64,000 bases of DNA from Chamaelirium japonicum. Taxonomy: Eukaryota > Streptophyta > Magnoliopsida > Liliales > Melanthiaceae. The position numbers were made by a program, and so were the translations under genes. Below, piece after piece: positions 1 through 13,494 of this stretch. Positions within the stretch are counted from its first letter, which is position 1; every line of letters begins with the position of its first letter. The notes under the pieces are model-generated. The model saw nothing but the letters and a program-made list of their open reading frames with translations, was not told the DNA's origin and searched no databases. Where the stretch lies: NCBI GenBank assembly GCA_947650365.1, contig CANTAL010000101.1:1-64000 (forward strand), given 5' to 3'.

Positions 1-756
1 GAATTAGAATGGATCATACGAATGAATAAGAATGGATCGTACGAATGAAATAGAATGGATTGTACGAATGAATTAGAATGGATCGTACAAATGAATTAGA
101 ATGGATCATACGAATGAATTAGAATGGATCATACGAATGAGTAAGAATGGAACGTACAAATGAAATAGAATGGATTGTACGAATGAATTAGAATGGATCG
201 TACGAATGAATTAGAATGGATCGTGTGAAAGAATTAGAATGCATTGTATGAATGAATTAGAATGGATCGTATGAATGAATTAGAATGGATCGTGCGAATG
301 AATTCGAATGGATCGCATGATCCATTCGAATAGAATGGATCGTATGAATGAATTAGAATGGATCGGGCGAATGAATTAGAATGGATTGTAGGAATGAATT
401 AGAATGGATCGTATGAATGAATTAGAATGGATCGTATGAATGAATTAGAATGGATCGGGCGAATGAATTAGAATGGATCGTACGAATGAATTAGAATGGA
501 TCGTACGAATGAATTAGAATGGATCATACGAATGAATTAGAATGGATCATACGAATGAATCGTACGAATGAAACAGAATGGATCGTATGAATGAATTAGA
601 ATGGAACGTGCGAATGAATTAGAATGGATCGTACGAATGAATTAGAATGAATCGTACGAATGAAATAGAATAGATTGTATGAATGAATTAGAATGGATAC
701 ATTCATGCGAATGAATTAGAATGGATCAGACGATTGAATTAGAATGGATCATACGA
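1..756 (+). repeat. Satellite block 1, + orientation
   Basis: Forward units containing the cruciform landmark near 302-331 and a truncated unit near 545-560. It ends where GGATCATACG meets ATTCATTCTAATT. The block resembles 17.2-17.9 kb and 35.8-36.1 kb. The left edge lies outside the window. Confidence 0.93.
302..331 (+). repeat. Cruciform landmark, + sense
   Basis: 13-bp arms ATTCGAATGGATC and GATCCATTCGAAT flank the loop GCAT. The sense is assigned from the loop and from the flanking GCGAATGA...AGAATGG. Confidence 0.95.
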
Positions 757-2291
757 TTCATTCTAATTTATTCGTACAATCCATTCTAATACATTCGTAC
801 GATTCATGCTAATTCATTCGCACGATCCATTCTAATTCATTCGTACGATCCATTCTTATTCATTCATACGATCCATTCTATTTCATTCGCACAATCGATT
901 CTAATTCATTCATACAATCCATTCTAATTCATTCGTATGATCCATTCTAACTCATTCGGTGGATCCATTCTAATTCATTCGTACGATCCATTCTAATTCA
1001 TTCCCACGATCCCTTCTAATTTATTCGTACGATCCATTCTAATTCATTCGTACGATCTATTCTAATTCATTCGCACGAATGTAACCATTCTAATTCATTC
1101 ATACAATTCATTCTAATTAATTCATATGAGCTATTCTAATTCATTCGTACCATCCATTCTAATTCATTCACACGAATGTATCCATTCTAATTCATTCATA
1201 TGATCCATTCTAATTCATTCGTACGATCCATTCTAATTCACTCATACGATCCATTCTAATACATTCATACGATCCATTCTAATTCATTTGCACGAATATA
1301 TCCATTCTAATTCCTTCGTACGATCCATTCTAATTCCTTCGTACGATCCATTCTAATTCATTCGTACGATCTATTCTATTTCATTCGTACGACCCATTCT
1401 TACTCATTTGTACGATCCATTCTAATTCATTCGTACGATCCATTCTAATTCATTCGCACGATCCATTCTAATTCATTCATAGGATCCATTCTAATTCATT
1501 CATACGATCTATTCTAATTCTTTCGCACGAATGTATCCATTCTAATTCATTCGCACGAATGTATCCATTCTAATTCATTCGTACGATCCATTCTAATTCA
1601 TTCGTACGATCCATTCTAATTCATTAATATGATCCATTCTAATTCATTCGTACGATCCATTCTAATTCATATGCACAAAGGTATCCATTCTAATCCATTC
1701 GTAGGATCCATTCTAATCCATTCGTACGATCCATTCTAATTCATTCGTACGATCCATTCTAATTCATTCGCTCGAATGTATCCATTCTAATCCATTCGTA
1801 CGATCCATTCTAATCCATTCGTACGATCCATTCTAATTCATTCGCATGAATGTAACCATTCTAATTCATTCATTTGATCCATTCTAATTCATTTGTACGA
1901 TCCATTCTAATTCACTCGTCCGATCCATTCTAATTTATTCGCACGAATGTATCCATTCTAATTCATTCGTACGATCCATTCTAATTCATTCGTACGATCC
2001 ATTCTAATTTATTCGTAAGATCCATTCTAATTCATTAGTACGATCCATTCTAATTCATTCGTATGATCCATTCTAATTCATTCGCACGAATGTATCCATT
2101 CTAGTTCATCGTACGATCCATTCTAATTCATTCGTACGATCCATTCTAATTCATTCGCACGATCCATTCTAATTCATTCGTACGATCAATTCTAATTCAT
2201 TCGTGCAATCCATTCTATTTCATTCGTACGATCCGTTCTTACTCATTCGTACGATCCATTCTAATTCATTCACATGAATGTATCCATTCGT
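757..2291 (-). repeat. Satellite block 2, - orientation
   Basis: Reverse units. The rare variant CTCATTCGGTGGATCC near 951 recurs at 38,066, marking homology with block 42. The CATATGCACAAAGG module runs 1668-1880. It ends in the palindrome CATTCGTACGAATG (2285-2298). Confidence 0.94.
1668..1880 (-). repeat. CATATG module (~213 bp), reference copy
   Basis: An ordered run of rare variants: CATATGCACAAAGG, TAATCCATTCGTAGG, TTCGCTCGAATG, GCATGAATGTAACC, CATTTGATCC. The same order recurs near 4188, 11,518, 12,833, 13,583, 22,532, 53,467 and 59,382, and reversed near 14,910, 34,930 and 63,565. It is usable as a phase marker for the array. Confidence 0.93.
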
Positions 2292-3226
2292 ACGAATGAA
2301 TTAGAATAGATTGTACGAATGAATTAGAATGGATCGTACGATGGAATTAGAATGGATTGTACGAATGAATTAGAATGGATCGTACGAATGAATTAGAATG
2401 GATCGTACGAAGGAATTAGAATGGATCGTACGAATGAATTAGAATGGATCGTACGATTGAATTAGAATGGATCATACGAATGAGTAAGAATGGATCGTAT
2501 GAATGAATTAGATTGGATCGTACGATCCATTCTAATTCATTAGCATGGATCGTGCTAATGTATTAGAATGGAATATACGAATGAATTAGAATGGATCGTA
2601 GAATGGATCGTACGAATAAATTAGAATGGATCGTACGAATGAATTAGAATAGATCATAGGAATGAATTAGAATGGATCGTGTAAATGAATTAGAATAGAC
2701 ACATTCGTGCAAATGAATTAGAATGGATCGTGCGAATGAATTACAATGGATCGTACGAATGAATTAGAATGGATATATTTGAATGAGTAAATTAGAATGG
2801 ATCATACGAATGAATTAGAATGGATCGTACGAATGAATTAGAATGGATAGTGCGAATGAATTAGAATCGATCGTACGAATGAATTAGATTGGATCGAACG
2901 AATGAATTAGAATGGATCATACGAATGAGTAAGAATGGATCGTACGAATGAATTAGAATGGATCGTACGAATGAATTAGAATGGATCGTACAAATAAATT
3001 AGAATGGATACATTCGTCCGAATGAATTAGAATGGATCATACGAATGAGTAAGAATGGATCGTACGAATGAAATAGAATAGATTGTACGAATGAATTAGA
3101 ATGGATCCAACGAATGAATTATAATGGATCGTGTGAAAGAATTTGAATGGATTGTATGAATGAATTAGAATGGATCGTATGAATGAATTAGAATGGATCG
3201 TGCGAATGAATTCGAATGGATCGTAC
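2292..3226 (+). repeat. Satellite block 3, + orientation
   Basis: Forward units interrupted by a short inverted hairpin at 2527-2571. The last ~220 bp is a module shared with blocks 7, 9, 25 and 43: CGTCCG 28-mer, GAATGAGTAAGAATGG, GAAATAGAATAG, GGATCC(T/A)ACG and GTGTGAAAGAATT variants in the same order. Confidence 0.93.
2527..2571. repeat. 19-bp-arm hairpin inside + array
   Basis: Arms 2527-2545 and 2553-2571 flank the 7-bp loop TGGATCG, with one mismatch in the right arm. It is preceded by the palindrome GGATCGTACGATCC. This is a one-unit inversion frozen inside forward DNA. Confidence 0.93.
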
Positions 3227-3236
3227 GAATTCATTC
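3204..3236. repeat. + to - switch junction, type J1
   Basis: Arms GAATGAATTC and GAATTCATTC flank the 13-bp spacer GAATGGATCGTAC, which is in + sense. The arms are exact reverse complements. Confidence 0.95.
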
Positions 3237-3924
3237 TAATTCATTCATATAATCCATTCTAATTCTTTCACACGATCCATTCTAATTCATTCGTACGTTC
3301 CATTCTAATTCATTAGCACGATCCATGCTAATTCATTCGTTCGATCATTTCTAATTCATTAGCACGATCCATTCTAATCCATCCGTAGGATCCATTTTAA
3401 TCCATTCGTACGATCCATTCTAATTCATTCGTACGATCCATTCTAATTCATTCGCTCAAATGTATCCATTCTAATCCATTCATACGATCAATTCTAATCC
3501 ATTCGTCCGATCCATTCTAATTCATTCGCATGAATGTAACCATTCTAATTCATTCATTTGATCGATTCTAATTCATTCGTACGATCCATTCTAATTCATT
3601 CGTCCGATCCATTCTAATTCATTCGCACGAATGTATCCATTCTAATTCATTCGTACGATCCATTCTAATTCATTCGTACGATCCATTCTAATTCATTCGT
3701 AAGATCCATTCTAATTCATTCGTACGATCCATTCTAATTCATTCGTACGATCCATTCTAATTCATTCGCACGAATATATCCATTCTAGTTCATTCGTACG
3801 ATCCATTCTAATTCATTCGTACGATCCATTCTAATTCATTCGCACGATCCATTCTAATTCATTCGTATGATCAATTCTAATTCATTCGTACGAATGTATC
3901 CATTCTAATTCATTCGTATGATCC
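3227..3924 (-). repeat. Satellite block 4, - orientation
   Basis: Reverse units beginning GAATTCATTC. It ends GTATGATCCTGAATTAG, where orientation switches without an intervening spacer. A similar switch occurs at 13,337. Confidence 0.93.
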
Positions 3925-4090
3925 TGAATTAGAATGGAATGTACAAATGAATTAGAATGGATACCTTTGTGCATATGAATTAGAATGGATCGTACGAATG
4001 AATTAGAATGGATCATATTAATGAATTAGAATGGATCGTACGAATGAATTAGAATGGATACATTCGTGCGAATGAGTTAGAATGGATCGT
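3925..4090 (+). repeat. Satellite block 5, short + island
   Basis: A 166-bp forward island inside reverse DNA. Most of it (3959-4069) is the left arm of a perfect 111-bp inverted repeat with the following block. A homologous island lies at 13,337-13,494. Confidence 0.93.
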
Positions 4091-4201
4091 GCACGAATGT
4101 ATCCATTCTAATTCATTCGTACGATCCATTCTAATTCATTAATATGATCCATTCTAATTCATTCGTACGATCCATTCTAATTCATATGCACAAAGGTATC
4201 C
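3959..4201. repeat. Perfect 111-bp inverted repeat with 21-bp spacer
   Basis: The left arm 3959-4069 (GGATACCTTTGTGCATATG through CATTCGTGC) and right arm 4091-4201 are exact reverse complements over 111 bp by direct comparison. The spacer 4070-4090 is in + sense (GAATGAGTTAG + AATGGATCGT). A single strand could fold into a long hairpin. Confidence 0.95.
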
Positions 4202-5218
4202 ATTCTAATCCATTTGTAGGATCCATTCTAATCCATTCGTACGATCCATTCTAATTCATTCGTACGATCCATTCTAATTCATTCGCTCGAATGTATCCAT
4301 TCTAATCCATTCGTACGATCCATTCTAATCCATTCGTACGATCCATTCTAATTCATTCGCATGAATGTAACCATTCTAATTCATTCATTTGATCCATTCT
4401 AATTCATTCGTACGATCCATTATAATTCATTAGCACGATCCATGCTAATTCATTCGTTCGATCAATTCTAATTCAATAGCACGATCCATTCTAATTCATT
4501 CGTACGATCAATTCTAATTCATTCGCACGATCCATTCTAATTCATTCAAAGGATCCATTCTAATTCATTCATACGATCTATTCTAATTCTTTCGCACGAA
4601 TGTATCCATTCTAATTCATTCGTATGATCCATTCTAATTCATTCGCACGATCCATTCCAATTCAGTCGCACGATCAATTCCAATTCATTCGCACGAATGT
4701 ATCCATTCTAATTCATTCATACGATCCATTCTAATTCATTCATAGGATCCATTCTAATTCATTCATACAATCCATTCTAATTCATTCGCACGAATGTATC
4801 CATTCTAATTCATTCGTACGATCAGTTCAAATTCATTCACAAAATCTATTCTAATTCATTCATATGATCCATTCTAATTCATTCACACGAATGTATCCAC
4901 TCTAATTCATTCATACGATCCATTCTAATTCATTCGTACGATCCATTCTAATTCACTCATACGATCCATTCTAATACATTCATACGATCCATTCTAATTC
5001 ATTTGCACAAATATATCCATTCTAATTCATTCGTACGATCCATTCTAATTCCTTCGTACGATCCATTCTAATTCATTCGTACGATCTATTCTATTTCATT
5101 CGTACGATCCATTCTTACTCATTCGTACGATACATTCAAATTCCTTCGTATGATCCATTCTAATTCATTCGTACAATCCATTCTAATTCATTCGTACAAT
5201 CTATTCTAATTCATTCGT
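4091..5218 (-). repeat. Satellite block 6, - orientation
   Basis: Begins with the right arm of the 111-bp inverted repeat and continues into the CATATGCACAAAGG module (about 4188-4390). It ends in the palindrome CATTCGTACGAATG (5212-5225), followed by GGATACATTCGTGTG. Confidence 0.94.
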
Positions 5219-6303
5219 ACGAATGGATACATTCGTGTGAATGAATTAGAATGGATCGTACGAATGAGTAAGAATGGATCGTACGAATGAAATAGAATGG
5301 ATTGCACGAATGAATTAGAATGGATCGTACAAATGAATTAGAATGGATCGTGTGAAAGAATTAGAATGGATTGTATGAATGAATTAGAATGGATCGTACG
5401 AATGAATTAGAATGGATCGTACGAAGGAATTAGAACGGATCGTATGAATGAATTAGAATGGATCGTACGAATGAATTAGAATAGATCGTATGAATGAATT
5501 AGAATGGATCGTATGAAGGAATTAGAATAGATCGTACGAATGAATTAGAATGGATATATTCGTGCAAATGAATTAGAAAGGATCGTTTGAATGTATTAGA
5601 ATGGATCGTATGAGTGAATTAGAATGGATCGTACGAATGAATTAGAATGGATCGTATGAATGAATTAGAATGGATACATTTGTGTGAATGAATTAGAATG
5701 GATCGTATGAATGAATTAGAATAGATTTTGTGAATGAATTAGAACTGATCGTACGAATGAATTAGAATGGATACATTCGTGCGAATGAATTAGAATGGAT
5801 TGTATGAATGAATTAGAATGGATCGTACGAATGAACTAGAATGGATACATTCGTGCGAATGAATTAGAATGGATCGTACGAATGAATTAGAATGGATCGT
5901 ACGAATGAATTAGAATGGATCTTACGAATGAATTAGAATGGATCGTACGAATGAATTAGAATGGATCGTACGAATGAATTAGAATGGATACATTCGTGTG
6001 AATGAATTAGAATGGATCGGACGAATGAATTAGAATGGATCGTACGAATGAATTAGAATGGATCGTACGAATAAATTAGAATGGATACATTCGTCCGAAT
6101 GAATTAGAATGGATCATACGAATGAGTAAGAATGGATCGTACGAATGAAACAGAATAGATTGTACGAATGAATTAGAATGGATCCTACGAATGAATTAGA
6201 ATGGATCATGTGAAAGAATTAGAATGGATTGTATGAATGAATTAGAATGGATCGTATGAATGAATTAGAATGGATCGTGCGAATGAATTCGAATGGATCG
6301 TAC
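5219..6303 (+). repeat. Satellite block 7, + orientation
   Basis: Forward units with frequent 28-bp variants between 5760 and 6080. It ends with the same ~220-bp pre-junction module as block 3. Confidence 0.94.
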
Positions 6304-6313
6304 GAATTCATTC
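6281..6313. repeat. + to - switch junction, type J1
   Basis: Same arms and + sense spacer as at 3204. Confidence 0.95.
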
Positions 6314-8182
6314 TAATTCATTCATACAATCCATTCTAATTCTTTCACACGATCCATTCTAATTCATTCGTACGTTCCATTCTAATTCATTAGCACGATC
6401 CATGCTAATTCATTCGTTCGATCAATTCTAATTCATTAGCACGATCCATTCTAATTCATTCGTACGATCCATTCTAATTCATTCGCACGATCCATTCTAA
6501 TTCATTCATACAATCCATTTAGATTCATTCGCACAAATGTATCCATTCAAATTCATTCGTACGATCCATTCTAATTCATTCGCACGAATATATCCATTCT
6601 AATTCATTCGTACGATCAGTTCTAATTCATTCACAAAATCTATTCTAATTCACTCATACGATCCATTCTAATTCATTCACACGAATGTATCCATTCTAAT
6701 TCATTCATACGTTCCATACTAATTCATTCGTACGATCCATTCTAATTCACTCATACGATCTATTCTAATACATTCATACGATCCATTCTAATTCATTTGC
6801 ACGAATATATCCATTCTAATTCATTCATACGATCCATTCTAATTCCTTCGTACGATCCATTCTAATTCATTCGTACGATCTATTCTATTTCATTCGTACG
6901 ATCCATTCTTACTCATTCGTACGATCCATTCTAATTCATTCGTCCGATCCATTCTAATTCATTCGCACGAATGTATCCATTCTAATTCATTCGTTCGATC
7001 AATTCTAATTCATTAGCACGATCCATTCTAATTCATTCGTACGATCCATTCTAATTCATTCGCACGATCCATTCTAATTCATTCATAGGATCCATTCTAA
7101 TTCATTCATACGATCCTTTCTAATTCATTCGTATGATCTATTCTAATTCATTCGCACAATCCATTCTAATTCATTCGTACGATCCATTATTACTCATTGG
7201 TACGATCCATTCTAATTCATTCGCACAAATGTGTCCATTCTAATTCATTCGTACGAATCCATTCTAATTCATTCGTACAATCTATTCTATTTCATTTGTA
7301 CGATTCATTCTTACTCATTCGTATGATCCATTCTAATTCATTCGGACGAATGTATCCATTCTAATTTATTCGTACGATCCATTCTAATTCATTCATACGA
7401 TCCATTCTAATTCATTCGTCCGATCCATTCTAATTCATTCGCACGAATGTATCCATTCTAATTCATTCGTATGATCCATTCTAATTCATTCGTACGATCC
7501 ATTCTAATTCATTCGTACGATCCATTCTAATTCATTCGTACGATCCATTCTAATTCATTCGCACGAATGTATCCATTCTAACTCATTCGTACAATCCATT
7601 CTATTTCATTCATACGATCCATTCTTACTCATTCGTATAATCCATTCTAATTCATTCGTACGATCCATTCTAATTTATTCGTACGATCCATTCTAATTCA
7701 TTCGTACGATCCATTCTAATTCATTCGCACGATCCATTCTAATTCATTCATACGATCCATTCTAATTCATTCCTACAATCCATTCTAATTCATTCGCCCG
7801 ATCCATTCTAATTCATTCATACGATCCATTCTATTCGAATGGATCATGTGATCCATTCGAATTCATTCGCACGATCCATTCTAATTCATTCATACGATCC
7901 GTTCTAATTCATTCATACAATGCATTCTAATTCTTTCACACGATCCATTCTAATTCATTCGTACGATCCATTCTAATAAATTCGTACGATCCATTCTAAT
8001 TCATTTGTACGATCCATTCTAATTCATTCGTACAATCCATTCTATTTTATTCGTACGATCCATTCTTACTCATTCGTATGATCCATTCTAATTCATTCGC
8101 ACGAATGTATCCATTCTAATTCATTCATACAATCCATTCTAATTCATTCCGTACGATCCATTCTAATTCATTCGTACGATCG
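6304..8182 (-). repeat. Satellite block 8, - orientation
   Basis: Reverse units, including the reverse-sense cruciform landmark at 7833-7862. It ends TTCGTACGATCGTTCGAATG, a near-palindromic switch. Confidence 0.94.
7833..7862 (-). repeat. Cruciform landmark, - sense
   Basis: The same 13-bp arms with loop ATGT, a variant of the usual ATGC of - sense copies. Confidence 0.94.
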
Positions 8183-8650
8183 TTCGAATGAATTAGAATG
8201 GATCGTACGAATGTATTAGAATAGATTGTGCGAATGAATTAGAATGGATCGTACGAATGAATTAGAATGGATCGTACGAATGAATTAGAATGGATCATAC
8301 GAATGAGTAAGAATGGATCGTACGAATGAATAAGAATGGATCGTACGAATGAATTAGAATGGATCGTACGAATGAATTAGAATAGATCGTACGAATGAAT
8401 TAGAATGGATCGTACGAATAAATTGGAATGGATACATTCGTCCGAATGAATTAGAATGGATCATACGAATGAGTAAGAATGGATCGTACGAATGAAATAG
8501 AATAGATTGTACGAATGAATTAGAATGGATCCTACGAATGAATTAGAATGGATCGTGTGAAAGAATTAGAATGGATTGTATGAATGAATTAGAATGGATC
8601 GTATGAATGAATTATAATAGATCGTGCGAATGAATTCGAATGGATCGTAC
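8183..8650 (+). repeat. Satellite block 9, + orientation
   Basis: Forward units carrying the third copy of the pre-junction module (compare blocks 3 and 7), with ATAATAGATCG in place of AGAATGGATCG just before the junction. Confidence 0.93.
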
Positions 8651-8660
8651 GAATTCATTC
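8628..8660. repeat. + to - switch junction, type J1
   Basis: Same arms and + sense spacer. The upstream unit has ATAATAGATCG. Confidence 0.95.
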
Positions 8661-9216
8661 TAATTCATTCATACAATCTATTCTAATTCTTTCACACGAT
8701 CCATTCTAATTCATTCGTACGTTCCATTCTAATTCATTAGCACGATCCATGCTAATTCATTCGTTCGATCAATTCTAATTCATTAGCACGATCCATTCTA
8801 ATTCATTCGTACGATCCATTCTAATTAATTCGCACGATCCATTCTAATTCATTCATAGGATCCATTCTAATTCATTCATACGATCTATTCTAATTCTTTC
8901 GCACGAATGTATCCATTCTAATTCATTCGCATGAATGTATCCATTCTAATTCATTCGTACGATCCATTCTAATTCATTTGTACGATCCATTCGAATTCAT
9001 TCGCACGATCCATTCTAATTCATTCGCACGAATGTATCCATTCTAGTTCATTCGTACGATCCATTCTAATTCATTTGTACGATCCATTCTAATTCATTCG
9101 CACGATCCATTCTAATTCATTCGTACGATCCATTCTAATTCATTCATACGATCCATTCTAATTCATTCGTACGATCCATTCTAATTCATTCGTATAATTT
9201 ATTCTAATTCATTCGT
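8651..9216 (-). repeat. Satellite block 10, - orientation
   Basis: Reverse units opening with the shared post-junction sequence (CTTTCACACG, CGTACGTTCC, TTAGCACGATCCATGC variants in order). It ends in CATTCGTACGAATG (9210-9223). Confidence 0.93.
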
Positions 9217-9647
9217 ACGAATGGATACATTCGTGTGAATGACTTAGAATGGATCGTACGAATAAGTAAGAATGGATCGTACGAATGAAATAGAATGGAT
9301 TGCACGAATGAATTAGAATGGATCGTACGAATGAATTAGAATGGATCGTGTGAAACAATTAGAATGGATTGTATGAATGAATTAGAATGGATCGTACGAA
9401 GGAATTAGAATGGATCGTACGAATGAATTATAATGGATCGTACGAATGAATTAGAATAGATCGTACGAATGAATTAGAATAGATCGTACGATGAATTAGA
9501 ATGGATCGTGTGAAAGAATTAGAATGGATCGTACGAATGAATTAGAATGGATCGTGCGAATGAATTAGAATGGATCGTACGAATGAATTAGAATGGATCG
9601 TGCTAATGAATTAGAATTGATCGAACGAATGAATTAGCATGGATTGT
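9217..9647 (+). repeat. Satellite block 11, + orientation
   Basis: Forward units, opening GGATACATTCGTGTG like blocks 7, 29, 33 and 37. It ends TGGATTGTGCATTCGTACG, a less symmetric switch. Confidence 0.92.
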
Positions 9648-9995
9648 GCATTCGTACGATCCATTCTAATTCATTCGTAAGATCCATTCCTATTCATTCA
9701 TACGATCCATTCTAATTCATTCGTACGATCCATTCTAATTCATTCGCACGAATGTATCCATTCTAGTTTATTAGTACGATCCATTCTAATTCATTCGTAC
9801 GATCCATTCTAATTCATTCATACGATCTATTCTAATTCATTCATACAATCCATTCTAATTCTTTCACACGATCCATTCTAATTCATTCGTACGATCCATT
9901 CTAATTCATTCGCACAATCCATTTTATTTCATTCGTACGATCCATTCTTACTCATTCATATGATCCATTCTAATTCATTCGCACGAATGTATCCA
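9648..9995 (-). repeat. Satellite block 12, - orientation
   Basis: About 350 bp of reverse units ending TATCCATAATGGATCATACG. The palindromic core ATCCATAATGGAT resembles the CCATTATGGATAC switches at 19,209 and 37,435. Confidence 0.92.
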
Positions 9996-10360
9996 TAATG
10001 GATCATACGAATGAGTAAGAATGGATCGTACGAATAAAATAGAATGGCTTGTGCGAATGAATTAGAATAGACCATATGAATGAATTAGAATGGATACATT
10101 CGTGCGAATGAATTAGAATGGATCGGACGAGTGAATTAGAATGGATCGTACGAATGAATTAGAATGGATCGTACGAATAAATTAGAATGGATAGATTCGT
10201 CCGAATGAATTAGAATGGATCATACGAATGAGTAAGAATGGATCGTACGAATGAAATAGAATAGATTGTACGAATGAATTAGAATGGATCCTACGAATGA
10301 ATTAGAATAGATCGTGTGAAAGAATTAGAATAGATTGTATGAATGAATTAGAATGAATTC
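9996..10360 (+). repeat. Satellite block 13, + orientation
   Basis: Forward units with the CGTCCG 28-mer and the pre-junction module. It ends in the GAATGAATTC arm of a junction shared with blocks 19, 31 and 35. Confidence 0.93.
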
Positions 10361-10383
10361 GTACGATCCATTCGAATTCATTC
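10351..10383. repeat. + to - switch junction, type J2
   Basis: Same arms as J1, but the 13-bp spacer is GTACGATCCATTC, the exact reverse complement of the J1 spacer. Confidence 0.95.
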
Positions 10384-13336
10384 GCACGATCCATTCTAAT
10401 TCATTCATACGATCCATTCTAATTCATTCATACAATCCATTCTAATTCTTTCACAGGATCCATTCTAATTCATTCGTAGGATCCATTCTAATTCATTCGT
10501 ACAATCTATTCTATTTCATTCGTACGATCCATTCTTACTCATTCGTATGATCCATTCTAATTCATTCGGACGAATGTATCCATTCTAATTTATTCGTACG
10601 ATCCATTCAAATTCATTCGTACGATCCATTCTAATTCATTCGTACGATCCATTCTAATTCATTCGTCCGATCCATTCTAATTCATTCGCACGAATGTATC
10701 CATTCTAGTTCATTCGTACGATCCATTCTAATTCATTCGTACGATCCATTCTAATTCATTCGTAAGATCCATTCTAATCCATTCGTACGATCCATTCTAA
10801 TTCATTCGTACGATCTATTCTAATTCATTCGCACGAATGTATCCATTCTAGTTCATTCGTACGATCCATTCTAATTCATTCGTACGACCCATTCTAATTC
10901 ATTCGCACGATCCATTCTAATTCATTCGTACGATCCATTCTAATTCATTCATACGATCTATTCTAATTCATTCGTACGATCCATTCTAATTCATTCGCAC
11001 AAATGTATCCATTCTAATTCATTCGTACGATCCATTCTAATTCATTCACACGATCCATTCTAATTCATTCGTACGATCCATTCTAATTCATTCGCACGAT
11101 CTGTTCTTATTCATTCGCACATTTCATTCTAATTCATTCGCACGAATGTATCCATTCTAATTCATTCGTACGATCCATTCTAATTGATTCGTACGATCCA
11201 TTCTAATTCATTCGTATGATCCATTCTAATTAATTCGTATGATCCATTCTAATTCATTCTTACGATCCATTCTAATTCATTCATACAATCCATTCTAATT
11301 CGTTCGCACGAATGTATCCATTCTAATTAATTCGTACGATCCATTCTAATTCATTCGTATGATCTATTCTTATTCATTTGCACGATCCAGTCTAATTGAT
11401 TCGCACGATCCATTCTAATTCATTCGCACGAATGTATCCATTCTAATTCATTCGTACGATCCATTCTAATTCATTAATATGATCCATTCTAATTCATTCG
11501 TACGATCCATTCTAATTCATATGCACAAAGCTATCCATTCTAATCCATTCGTAGGATCCATTCTAATCCATTCGTATGATCCATTCTAATTCATTCGTAC
11601 GATCCATTCTAATTCATTCGCTCGAATGTATCCATTCTAATCCATTCGTACGATCCATTCTAATCCATTCGTACGATCCATTCTAATTCATTCACATGAA
11701 TGTAACCATTCTAATTCATTCATTTGATCCATTCTAATTCATTCGTACGATCCATTCTAATTCATCCATCCGATCCATTCTAATTCATTCCCACGAATGT
11801 ATCCATTCTAATTCATTCGTACGATCCATTCTAATTCATTCGTACGATCCATTCTAATTCATTCGCACGAATGTATCCATTATAGTTCATTCGTACGATC
11901 CATTCTAATTCATTCGTACGATCTATTCTAATTCATTTGCACGATCCGTTCTAATTCATTCGTACGATCCATTCTAATTCATTCATACGATCCATTCTAA
12001 TTCATTCGTACGATCCATTCTAATTCATTCATACAATCCATTCTAATTCATTCGTACGATCCATTCTAATTCACTCATACGATCCATTCTAATACATTCA
12101 TACGATCCATTCTAATTCATTTGCACGAATATATCCATTCTAATTCATTCGTACGATCCATTCTAATTCCTTCGTTCGATCCATTCTAATTTATTCGTAC
12201 GATCTATTCTAATTCATTCGTTTGACCTATTATTATTCATTCGCACGATCCAGTCTAATTGATTCGCACGATCCATTCTAATTCATTCGCACGAATGTAT
12301 CCATTCTAATTCATTCGTACGATCCATTCTAATTCATTAATATGATCCATTCTAATTCATTCGCACGATCCATTCTAATTCATTCGTACGATCCTTTCTA
12401 ATTCATTCGCACGATCTGTTCTTATTCATTCGCACAATCCATTCTAATTCATTCGCACGAATATATCCATTCTAATTCATTCGTACGATCCATTCTAATT
12501 CATTCGTACGATCCATTCTAATTCATTCGTATGATCCATTCTAATTAATTTGTATGATCCATTCTAATTCATTCGTACGATCCATTCTAATTCATTCATA
12601 CAATCCATTCTAATTCATTCGCACGAATGTATCCATTCTAATTAATTCGTACGATCCATTCTAATTAATTCGTATGATCTATTCTTATTCATTCGCACGA
12701 TCCAGTCTAATTGATTCGCACGATCCATTCTAATTCATTCGCACGAATGTATCCATTCTAATTCATTCGTACGATCCATTCTAATTCATTAATATGATCC
12801 ATTCTAATTCATTCGTACGATCCATTCTAATTCATATGCACAAAGGTATCCATTCCAATCCATTCGTAGGATCCATTCTAATCCATTCGTACGATCCATT
12901 CTAATTCATTCGTACGATCCATTCTAATTCATTCGCTCGAATGTATCCATTCTAATCCATTCGTACGATCCATTCTAATCCATTCGTACGATCCATTCTA
13001 ATTCATTCGCATGAATGTAACCATTCTAATTCATTCATTTGATCCATTCTAATTCATTCGTACGATCCATTCTAATTCATTCGTCCGATCCATTCTAATT
13101 CATTCGCACGAATGTATCCATTCTAATTCATTCGTACGATCCATTCTAATTCATTCGTACGATCCATTCTAATTCATTCGCACGAATGTATCCATTCTCA
13201 TTCATTCGTACGATCCATTCTAATTCATTCATACGATCCATTCTAATTCATTCGCACGATCCATTCTAATTCATTCGTACGATCAATTCTAATTCATTCG
13301 CACGAATGTATCCATTCTAATTCATTCGTACGATCC
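10361..13336 (-). repeat. Satellite block 14, long - orientation
   Basis: Nearly 3 kb of reverse units. CATATGCACAAAG modules start near 11,518 and 12,833, and the rare variant CCAGTCTAATTGATTCG recurs at about 11,387, 12,250 and 12,702, showing local segmental duplication. It ends CGATCCTGAATTAG, like block 4. Confidence 0.94.
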
Positions 13337-13494
13337 TGAATTAGAATGGATCGTACGAATGAATTAGAATGGATACCTTTGTGCATATGTGGATCGTACG
13401 AATGAATTAGAATGGATCATATTAATGAATTAGAATGGATCGTACGAATGAATTAGAATGGATACATTCGTGCGAATGAATTAGAATGGATCGT
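13337..13494 (+). repeat. Satellite block 15, short + island
   Basis: A homologue of the 3925-4090 island. The left hairpin arm (13,371-13,473) has lost 8 bp after CATATG relative to the copy at 3959. Confidence 0.93.

Noticed and set aside
3037-3234. A 65-codon open frame on the - strand
   Set aside because: Pure units give a 23-codon cycle with a stop (TTC TAA TTC) every 69 bp. The frame stays open only where point changes replace TAA (reading PFEF, PFKF, FYF). The peptide is just the satellite translated (HSNSF, RSILIHS repeats), with no ribosome or splice context.
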